A DNA stretch of 41,297 bases, from positions 1 through 41,297 of the forward strand of contig JAGXLO010000012.1 of NCBI GenBank assembly GCA_018334695.1. The letters run 5' to 3'. Within the stretch, counting starts at the first letter, position 1. Each line of letters opens with the position of its first letter. This document shows positions 1 through 7,878 of this stretch, piece by piece. The notes under the pieces are model-generated. The model saw only the letters and a program-made list of their open reading frames with translations, was not told the DNA's origin and did no database searches. Made by a program: the position numbers and the translations under genes. Origin of the DNA: Candidatus Cloacimonadota bacterium (lineage in GTDB: Bacteria > Cloacimonadota > Cloacimonadia > JGIOTU-2).

Positions 1-3000
1 TCTGGTGATACTGGCAACTACGAAACCTCTCATTACTCAAATCTTCATATGCAAGAGAATAATAAAGGCAAAGACTTTAATATTCTTGGATATAAAATAT
101 ATGAGGAAGAAAAAGGTTATGTTAATTATGTAGAAGGCGAAAACAATACTTACTATGAGGATGATGTTGTAGCTGTAGGTACCGAATATACTTATTGGGC
201 TACTGCTGTATATGAACAAGGTGAAGGTGGAGAATCTAATACAGATTCAGCCATACCTTACATATCCGGTGGCTGGCATGATGATTTCACTCAGAACTGG
301 TCTACAACTGGTAAGTGGTCATTAGATCCTGCCAGTCCCAATAACTGGGAATATGATGGTACTAACCAATGCGCAAAACTTACCTGGTCTCCCTCAACCA
401 CAAACTACGACATGTCACTCGTTTCTGAAGAATTTACATTACCTTCCGATCCGGCTGATGTATTCGATCTTACTGTAAGCATGTATATCAATGACTACAG
501 TACAGATTCCGGTGAAATGATGGAGATTTGGATTATACACGGTGGAGACGAAACAATGGTCTTCCAGTGGGACCTCGATGATAATGATGATTGGGGTGTT
601 TCCGGTGGACAGGATTGGGTCTATTCTGATACCGATCAGTTTGCTGGCGAAACTGTGCAGATCAAATTACGTTCACACGGTGGTGATACCTTTAACTTCA
701 ACTACTGGTATGTATATGATGTGCTCTTTGATTATGCCGGTACAGCTCCTGATTATGGCGCCTTAGCAGGTGTTGTAACAGATGGTGATGGTACTCCAAT
801 CGAAGGTGCAGAAGTTAAAGCCGATGTGGCTAAATACAATCCTGTATATACTAATGAAGATGGTGAATATGAGATAGATCCAATGAAAGTTGGAACTTAT
901 GATGTCACCTATACTGCTACAGGATATACCACAATTGTTGAAGAAGATGTAGTCATCGAAGCTGATCAAACTACCACACTGGATGTGGTACTTGGCTCAC
1001 CCACCATGGAAATCGATCCTACTACGATAGATGCTACTGTTCCTGTAGGCGGTGTTGATTCAACTTATATTACCATTACTAATAATGGTGATGCACCACT
1101 CTACTGGAATGCTACACTCGAAAACGTAGATGATAGCGGTATTAGCTATAATGTAAATTACAACCTTACAGGTTCAGCTGCTGCTCCTGGTGTAAACGAT
1201 TCACGCAAAGGTCCCGGTAATGGTGTTTATGTTCCAAGTCACGGTGAAGATATGTGGGATATACTCTATAACTTTAATGATACTGATGCAGGTAATCCCG
1301 GTATTGAAACCAATGGTGAATATATCTATACCTCAGACTGGAGAGCAGGCGAAACAACCTTCCATGAATTCGATATGGACGGTAACTTCGTACAAGAATT
1401 CAACATTTCTGGTGCTACTCAGATCCGTGATATGGCTTATGATGGCGAGTACTTCTATGGTGCAGCCGCAGATATGTCATTGAAGAAAATGGATCTGCCA
1501 AATCAGCAGTTAGTTGAAACTATTAATGCATCCTGTTCAGGCGTAACCGGTATCCGTCATATTGCTTTCGATCCAATGTTAGACGGTGGTAATGGTGGAT
1601 TCTGGATTGGTAACTGGGATGGACTTGGAGCTATTGATAAAGATGGTAACCAGATTTATTCCAACGTAGGTCCTGGTGTAGGTAGTCTGTATGGTAGTGC
1701 ATATGATCCTATTACAGACGGTGGACCATACCTCTGGTTGTTCTCACAAGAAGGCAGTGGTGTTCAGTTAACTCAATTTGAAATTGCTAGCCAAAGTGTA
1801 ACAGGTGTTACTCATGATGCTAATGACATACCCGGCTTCATTTCCGGTTCTATTGCCGGTGGTGCTGCTACATATATTACTAATGATGGCTTATTTGCCT
1901 TACTCGTGAATATTCAGCAAGATCCTAACCTGATTGGTTGTTACGAATTAGGTCAGGTCTCAACCTGGATACAGATTGATCCTACCACTGGTACAGTTGA
2001 TCCTGGTGGAAGTACACAACAAGTTAAAGTTAAATTCGATGCTGGAGAAGATCCTGCCGGTACAGTTCATACTGCTGATGTAGTATTTGAATCACCACAG
2101 GGTGTACCTTCAGTAACTACACAAGTTAACCTGCTTGTCGTGCCTCCAACCTCAGGTACTCTGGAAGGTATAGTTACTGATTCTGATAGTAACCCAATAG
2201 AAAATGCTACAGTTACAGCTGGTTCCTATCAGGCTACTACAAATGCTAGTGGTGAATATACAATGGATGATATTGCTACTGGTACCTATGATGTATATGC
2301 TTCTCACGCTAGTTATAATACTTCAGCTCCTGCCACTGTAGAGATTCTAGAAGATCAAACTACTACTCAGGACTTTGCCTTAACGCAACCCACAATGGAA
2401 GTCACACCAACTACAATCGAAGAATTTGTGCATCCTGATAATCCTGTTTCAGTTGATGTAACAGTTGCCAATAACGGCGACGGACCACTCAATTACTACG
2501 TTGACCTTATAAGAGGCGTACAGACTGATTATAGTAATTGTTCAAGTGGTGTTCCTGCATCTGAGAAAGGACAGATCGGAAGCAACAATAGTGATGGATT
2601 TGTAGCTGAAAATACTTCCAAAGATGATGTTACCCTGCATTACGACGGACCCAATGACGATAATGGAATTGGTCTGACTGATGGCGGTACATTTATGGTT
2701 GCAGCCAGATTTACTTCTGACGAACTTGATGATTACTACGGTGATTATCAGCTTTCTAATGTTGAGATCTTTATCTGGGATACACCTACAAATGCTACAT
2801 TGAAAGTATGGGAAGGTGGTTCCATGGGAGATCCCGGCACAGAGATATATAGTGACGATATTACTTCACAGGTATCTCAGGAAAGCTGGTCTACGATTAC
2901 TCTTAATACACCGATAGAACTCATTGCTGATAATGAATACTGGGTTGGTTATGAAGTAACACACGCTGCAGGAGATTATCCTGCTGGTTGTGACGCTGGT

Positions 3001-3597
3001 CCTGCTGTAGATGGAAAAGGCGATTGGATCTACTTAGATCCAGGTCCCTGGGATGAAATCCAAAACATGGGACTTGATATTAACTGGAATATTCGTGCAG
3101 TCTTGAGTCCAGGTATGGTACCATGGATTACATTCTCACCTGATTCCGGTTATGTAGAAGCTGGTGATGAAGATATAGTAACAGTAGACTTCAATACTGT
3201 CGATCATAGTATTGGTGAAGTACTTGTTGCACAACTTCACTTCTCATCTATGCCTGATGTTGGAACACAAGATGTAAACATTCAGGTTACAGTAGGTGAT
3301 ATGGAAGCAACAGGACAAACCGAAGTTACTGAGACTGCTCTTAATTCTAGTTTCCCGAATCCATTTACAGATCATACTACTATTAGCTTTAGTCTAAAAC
3401 AACCTACAAATGTAAAACTCTCTGTCTATAACGTCAAAGGGCAGTTAGTGCAAACTCTGCTCAATGAACATATGGATAAGGGTGAATACAATGTAGATTG
3501 GAATGCTGATAATAGAAGACTTGGAACTGGAATCTACTTCTACAAGCTTGAAACTGAAAATAAATCATTCCTGAAGAAGATGATTATGATTAAATAA
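1..3597 (+). CDS. Large modular secreted protein with T9SS sorting domain (5' end missing)
   Basis: The reading frame is open from base 1, so the start lies outside the window; the first ATG (49) has no ribosome site and is internal. 1198 residues are visible. In order (numbered from base 1): the end of a fibronectin-III-like domain (to about 80); a jelly-roll or MAM-like segment (about 90-245); a carboxypeptidase-regulatory-like repeat (about 253-335); an Ig-like 'NNGDAPLYW' domain; a WD/propeller-like stretch; a second Ig-like domain; a second carboxypeptidase-regulatory-like repeat (about 718-800); a third Ig-like domain; a module shared with the gene at 7879; and a C-terminal T9SS type A domain (about 1114-1198, with 'FPNPF', 'YNVKGQLV', 'GIYFYKLE'). 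I see no catalytic motif. By family it should be exported through Sec and T9SS and kept on or released from the surface. An adhesin or binding role is inference. Confidence 0.88.
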   Translation, partial: SGDTGNYETSHYSNLHMQENNKGKDFNILGYKIYEEEKGYVNYVEGENNTYYEDDVVAVGTEYTYWATAVYEQGEGGESNTDSAIPYISGGWHDDFTQNWSTTGKWSLDPASPNNWEYDGTNQCAKLTWSPSTTNYDMSLVSEEFTLPSDPADVFDLTVSMYINDYSTDSGEMMEIWIIHGGDETMVFQWDLDDNDDWGVSGGQDWVYSDTDQFAGETVQIKLRSHGGDTFNFNYWYVYDVLFDYAGTAPDYGALAGVVTDGDGTPIEGAEVKADVAKYNPVYTNEDGEYEIDPMKVGTYDVTYTATGYTTIVEEDVVIEADQTTTLDVVLGSPTMEIDPTTIDATVPVGGVDSTYITITNNGDAPLYWNATLENVDDSGISYNVNYNLTGSAAAPGVNDSRKGPGNGVYVPSHGEDMWDILYNFNDTDAGNPGIETNGEYIYTSDWRAGETTFHEFDMDGNFVQEFNISGATQIRDMAYDGEYFYGAAADMSLKKMDLPNQQLVETINASCSGVTGIRHIAFDPMLDGGNGGFWIGNWDGLGAIDKDGNQIYSNVGPGVGSLYGSAYDPITDGGPYLWLFSQEGSGVQLTQFEIASQSVTGVTHDANDIPGFISGSIAGGAATYITNDGLFALLVNIQQDPNLIGCYELGQVSTWIQIDPTTGTVDPGGSTQQVKVKFDAGEDPAGTVHTADVVFESPQGVPSVTTQVNLLVVPPTSGTLEGIVTDSDSNPIENATVTAGSYQATTNASGEYTMDDIATGTYDVYASHASYNTSAPATVEILEDQTTTQDFALTQPTMEVTPTTIEEFVHPDNPVSVDVTVANNGDGPLNYYVDLIRGVQTDYSNCSSGVPASEKGQIGSNNSDGFVAENTSKDDVTLHYDGPNDDNGIGLTDGGTFMVAARFTSDELDDYYGDYQLSNVEIFIWDTPTNATLKVWEGGSMGDPGTEIYSDDITSQVSQESWSTITLNTPIELIADNEYWVGYEVTHAAGDYPAGCDAGPAVDGKGDWIYLDPGPWDEIQNMGLDINWNIRAVLSPGMVPWITFSPDSGYVEAGDEDIVTVDFNTVDHSIGEVLVAQLHFSSMPDVGTQDVNIQVTVGDMEATGQTEVTETALNSSFPNPFTDHTTISFSLKQPTNVKLSVYNVKGQLVQTLLNEHMDKGEYNVDWNADNRRLGTGIYFYKLETENKSFLKKMIMIK

Positions 3598-3620
3598 TCG
3601 CTTCGAAGTAGGTACTCTTT

Positions 3621-3659
3621 AAGGGAAGAAGGAACTGTCCTTCTTCCCTTTTTTATTTT
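3621..3659 (+). terminator. Rho-independent terminator after the first T9SS gene
   Basis: A perfect 13-bp inverted repeat (3621-3633 with 3638-3650, loop ACTG) is followed by a T-rich tract (TTTTTATTTT). It lies 24 bases after the stop codon and closes the transcript of the truncated upstream gene. Confidence 0.92.
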
Positions 3660-3781
3660 CTAAAATAAGTGATTTTTTTTAATTGTTATTTTGCTTCTTG
3701 TATTACTTAAATGGATTGAAAAACTTGACATATATGGTGATTAGAAAAAACAAAGTAGGAAAAGAATAAGAAGTATTAATT

Positions 3782-6700
3782 ATGAAATTTAAATATTTAA
3801 AAATTATATTGGCTTTATTTATTGGTTGTTGCTTTCTCAACTCTACGGATGTTAGTTTTGCTGCTGATACAAACATACAAAACAGACTACAAAATTTACA
3901 AGAGAAGCTCTATAAATTAAATCAAAATGTAAAAAATTATGATCGTTATTCCAATTTTTATGAAAATTTTGAAGACGGAGCTCAGAATTGGACTGAAATT
4001 GATGAAACTACTGGAGAAGCCTACTGGCATACAGATACTACACATTCTTATGAAGGAAAATCCTGGTGGGTGGGAGATCCTGATGTCGGCAGTAGAGGAG
4101 GATACTTAAATAATTGGTATCAGGTTTTAGATACTCCCGAAATTGAATTACCCCAACAAGGTAATTTAAACCTTTCCTTTAAGCAATTCAGAGCTTATGA
4201 GCCACCAGATAATTATAACTATTTTAATGGTTGGGATGGCTTTAATGTTCGTATAAGAAAAGCGGGAGAATCATACCGTGATGCAGAAATTTTGACTGAT
4301 GTAGATCCTTCTTATAACTGCTCCAGTTTATATAGCTTCGGTTATATCCATGCAGAAGATCCTGATGGGATTCCTGGTATACCCGGTTGGGGAGGCTTTA
4401 GTAATGGCTGGATTGAGACCAATTTTACAATCCCTGAAGCCTATAGAGGAGAAAATGTAATAATCAGTTTTGCCTTTGCTTCTGATGGTGCAGCCTGCAC
4501 TGTAGCTCAGAGTGATAATCAAGAGGATCATCCCAATTGGACAGGAGTATTTATTGATAATATTAATGTAGCAGATGTTTTTACCAACAACGGTGAAGAT
4601 CCCACAGGTTTTGATGCTTATAGACCCAGTGGAGGTCAACTATGGCACGTTTATGAGTCTGATAATGCTCCATCTCCTGTACATGCTATGGGCTGCTTTG
4701 ATGAAAACACAGGTACTTACAATCCTTTCATGGATGACTTTATCGTAACTCCGGAAATAAATTTACCAGCTAACGCTGACATTTGGTGGGACACAAAAAT
4801 AAAAGTTGAGCTCGATGATCCGACTAATTTTCCTGATTGTGATTATATCAAAGTGCAGGTAAGATACAAAGAAGATGGTGAATGGCAAGCCTGGAATTCT
4901 ATTAGCAACCCCAGCGGAGATCCCGGGGGTGACAATTATGTTTTTACAGGAGAAGCTCCTGATTGGGTTTTGTTTTCACAAGGATTCCCTGGTTATAACG
5001 ATATAACTGTTCTGGCTGGGAAAATAGTACAATTTCGTATTGGACTAACCACAAATCGTGATACACCAACAACATTTGGTGTACGAATAGACAATTTTTC
5101 TGTTGAAGCTATTCCTCATTACAATGCCCCCAGAGATTTTAGTTCTTCCTTTAATACAATTAGCAGAAATGTTGAATTGGAATGGGCTGAACCATTTGGA
5201 ATTGTTCCGGAAGAACTGATCTATAATAAACCTGACTCAATCATAAGCTATATTAATGATGGTCAGCCTTATGCAATAAAGGTAACTAATCCTTATGACT
5301 ATCCTGTTCCATTAAACAGTATAAACTTTATGCTTTACAGTGGTCTAACTCCACCTCAAATTATCGGAGATGTAGATGTTATTGCCTGGGAAAATAATGG
5401 AGGAATTCCTGGTGATACTTTGTTGGTAAAAAATGATATTGCTGATTTACCTCATTATGCTTATAAGGATGTGGATGTTTCCAATTATGGAATCGTAATT
5501 CCCGCTGAAGAAAGTATTTTTGTGGGGATAAATAATTTTGAGATGGAGAATCAGGGGTTACTTGCAGACAACGCAATGGATCAAGGGCATAGTTACTGTT
5601 TTGCTTTTGGCGGTTGGTATCCAGTTTCTGAGGTTTATCCGGATCTCTCAAATATTACAATTACTGCAACTATTCAAAAGAAAACTCCGGAAACTTCTCC
5701 CATAGGTTATAATATATACAGATCTCAGGATATAAATGCAATTGACAATTTGATTGCATCTGTATCTAATACTAATTACATAGATGAAAATTTAGAAATA
5801 GGACAGTATTTTTATCTCATCTCTGCCCTTTATGAGGATGGTGAGAGCGAAGTTGCCGGACCAGCCTGGTCTTATGTAGAATTGCCTACTGCTAAAGAGA
5901 TATTTTATGATAACGGAAATCCGGAAATTGGTTATTCTGCCGGAAATTCCCTGGACAGACTTGCTGTAAAAATAACTGCTCCCGAGGATACTGTAAGATT
6001 GCTGAGGTTAAAATATTATCTTACTGAAGTAAATTCTGATATTCTCCTGCAGATTTGGGACATTAGCGGAAATAGCGGTTTACCAGGTGAGTCTTTACTG
6101 GAAGAGCCCCTACGTGTGGATAAAGATGTCTTATTAACTAATGATTGGAATATTATTGATATTCCGGGGCAGGAAAATATTATTTTTGGCTCGGAACAAG
6201 ATGTGTATATTGGTTGGTTAGAAACTGATAATAATTCAAAAATTGGTTTGGATGATGGTTCTCCGCCTGCAAATAGAAGCTTCCAATATAGCAATGGCGA
6301 ATGGAATCAATACGAGCAGGGAAATTTTATGATGCGGGCGATTGTAGATACTTTACCAACCCTGGCTGCAAATTTTTCTGCTGATGTAACTTGGGGTACT
6401 GTACCTTTTACAGTTAATTTTAGTGACCTCTCAAGACCGATTGACGATCCTATTACAAGCTGGGTCTGGGATTTTGGCGATGGCGAATTTAGTGAATCAC
6501 AAAACCCAAATCATGAATACGATTCCGTAGGTGTTTATAATGTATTACTAACTGTTAGTACAGACTCAAAAGCTTCTGATAATCACACAAAAAATGACTA
6601 TATATACGCTTATCCTCCTATATGGTCTGGTGATACGAATTCCGATGGTGTTGTAGATACATTAGATATCAATCAGATTGCCGTTCACATGAATAAAACA

Positions 6701-7300
6701 GGAGAAACTCGAGATAATATATCATTTGCCTGGATGAGAAATGAGTATCCGGGTGGTTGGACCTCTCAGGATGCTGCTTTAGCTGATTGTAATGGTGATG
6801 GTATTGTAAATCTGGCTGATATTCTGGGAATAGGTGTAAATTGGCAAAAAACTCATACTCCCGTGCCAGGAGCAAAAATATCTTCTCCCAATAATTTAAA
6901 TCAATATAGAGATGAATTTTTAAGAATATATAATTCGTTGGAAGGGGTAGCCAATGGTTCAGTTATGAAGGAATATCTGGAAAATATACTTTCATTACCC
7001 CAAACATCACCTAATACACTAATTAGTTGTTATCCAAATCCATATAATCCCACAATGCATAACTTAACTATTAAATATGCTTTGGAACAAAATATAAGCA
7101 AAGCTAGTATAAAAATATATAATATAAAAGGTCAGTTGGTAAAATCATTTAATGATATTTCAGGTGAAAAATCACAAGAACCTATACTATGGAATGGTAG
7201 AGATAATAACAAAAAACTGGTGGGAAGTGGGATTTATTTCTATAAATTGTCTGCGGGTGAAAAGGCATATGAAATTAAAAAATTTATTGTTATAAGGTAA
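3782..7300 (+). CDS. Secreted multidomain protein: MAM-like, PKD, dockerin-like and T9SS sorting domains
   Basis: 1172 residues with a signal peptide (hydrophobic core 8-20, cleavage near A27/A28). The N-terminal half has two MAM or jelly-roll-like segments ('YENFEDGAQNWT', 'FIDNINVADV'). Then come two T9SS-cargo modules also found in the neighbouring genes, a PKD domain at about 862-945 ('WVWDFGDGEF'), a dockerin-like double EF-hand at about 947-1022, and the T9SS type A domain at about 1080-1172 ('YPNPYNP', 'YNIKGQLV'). The two calcium loops are DTNSDGVVDTLD (951-962) and DCNGDGIVNLAD (from 1002), joined by an unusually long Trp-containing linker. No protease or glycosidase motif is visible. 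The next gene, 5 bases on, encodes a cohesin-like lipoprotein, so this protein may be held on the cell through dockerin binding as well as T9SS. A TTGACA box lies at 3725-3730 with no convincing -10. Confidence 0.88.
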   Translation: MKFKYLKIILALFIGCCFLNSTDVSFAADTNIQNRLQNLQEKLYKLNQNVKNYDRYSNFYENFEDGAQNWTEIDETTGEAYWHTDTTHSYEGKSWWVGDPDVGSRGGYLNNWYQVLDTPEIELPQQGNLNLSFKQFRAYEPPDNYNYFNGWDGFNVRIRKAGESYRDAEILTDVDPSYNCSSLYSFGYIHAEDPDGIPGIPGWGGFSNGWIETNFTIPEAYRGENVIISFAFASDGAACTVAQSDNQEDHPNWTGVFIDNINVADVFTNNGEDPTGFDAYRPSGGQLWHVYESDNAPSPVHAMGCFDENTGTYNPFMDDFIVTPEINLPANADIWWDTKIKVELDDPTNFPDCDYIKVQVRYKEDGEWQAWNSISNPSGDPGGDNYVFTGEAPDWVLFSQGFPGYNDITVLAGKIVQFRIGLTTNRDTPTTFGVRIDNFSVEAIPHYNAPRDFSSSFNTISRNVELEWAEPFGIVPEELIYNKPDSIISYINDGQPYAIKVTNPYDYPVPLNSINFMLYSGLTPPQIIGDVDVIAWENNGGIPGDTLLVKNDIADLPHYAYKDVDVSNYGIVIPAEESIFVGINNFEMENQGLLADNAMDQGHSYCFAFGGWYPVSEVYPDLSNITITATIQKKTPETSPIGYNIYRSQDINAIDNLIASVSNTNYIDENLEIGQYFYLISALYEDGESEVAGPAWSYVELPTAKEIFYDNGNPEIGYSAGNSLDRLAVKITAPEDTVRLLRLKYYLTEVNSDILLQIWDISGNSGLPGESLLEEPLRVDKDVLLTNDWNIIDIPGQENIIFGSEQDVYIGWLETDNNSKIGLDDGSPPANRSFQYSNGEWNQYEQGNFMMRAIVDTLPTLAANFSADVTWGTVPFTVNFSDLSRPIDDPITSWVWDFGDGEFSESQNPNHEYDSVGVYNVLLTVSTDSKASDNHTKNDYIYAYPPIWSGDTNSDGVVDTLDINQIAVHMNKTGETRDNISFAWMRNEYPGGWTSQDAALADCNGDGIVNLADILGIGVNWQKTHTPVPGAKISSPNNLNQYRDEFLRIYNSLEGVANGSVMKEYLENILSLPQTSPNTLISCYPNPYNPTMHNLTIKYALEQNISKASIKIYNIKGQLVKSFNDISGEKSQEPILWNGRDNNKKLVGSGIYFYKLSAGEKAYEIKKFIVIR

Positions 7301-7305
7301 AAATT

Positions 7306-7833
7306 ATGAAAAAACATATTCATCTATATATAATATTCGCAATACTGGTAATTATTTTTGTGGTTGTGATTACAGGTTGTAGCGATAGCAGCAAGCCATA
7401 TAAATATTTAACTTTAAGTATAACTCCCGAGCAGGATTCGATAGTTGTGAATGAGACTGCAAATTTTTCTGTGAAGGTACAAGATGCCATAAATTTATAC
7501 GGTATTCACTTAGAAGTAAGTTTTGATAGTACAAATGTAGAGCTACCAGATGAATATTTGTCCGTGGGTGATTTCTGGTCGGATCATTATTTTTTGAAAG
7601 AAACGTATAATTATCCCAACAAATTTTCAGTTGTAATATCATTAATTGGGGAGAAGGATGGAATTTCGGGGTCCGGCAGTTTATTTGAGTTTAATATAAA
7701 AGCAATTGAACAGGGGATTTGCGCATTAGAGATAATTAATAATAGTTATTTATATCTTGTTGATAAGAACGGAGAACTTATTGAAGAATTTGACAACATA
7801 ACAATACAAAATGCTAATTTGATTATAGAATAA
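7306..7833 (+). CDS. Lipoprotein with a cohesin-like domain
   Basis: 175 residues. A long hydrophobic N-terminus ends in the lipobox ITGC, with Cys25 as the lipidated residue. The mature part, about 150 residues, has the length and pattern of one cohesin domain (Pfam Cohesin type): an opening 'VVNETANFSVKVQDAINLYGI' type strand pair, 'LEVSFDSTNVEL', then 'SVGDFW', a middle 'ISGSGSLFEFNIKA' strand, and a closing region 'GELIEEF'. Cohesins bind dockerins. The gene starts 5 bases after the stop of a dockerin-bearing gene, so the two are almost certainly co-transcribed and the products may be partners. Divergence is high and I cannot run a profile search; another Ig-like or bacterial-surface fold remains possible. 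The lipoprotein call is firm and the cohesin call is moderately firm. Confidence 0.78.
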   Translation: MKKHIHLYIIFAILVIIFVVVITGCSDSSKPYKYLTLSITPEQDSIVVNETANFSVKVQDAINLYGIHLEVSFDSTNVELPDEYLSVGDFWSDHYFLKETYNYPNKFSVVISLIGEKDGISGSGSLFEFNIKAIEQGICALEIINNSYLYLVDKNGELIEEFDNITIQNANLIIE

Positions 7834-7878
7834 TTAATAAAAATAACTCATTTGATATTAAATGAAAGGAGAAACAAA

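Noticed and set aside
3725..3753. TTGACA as a promoter for the dockerin gene
   Set aside because: The -35 box is perfect but no acceptable -10 follows at 15-19 bases, so I did not list it as a promoter.
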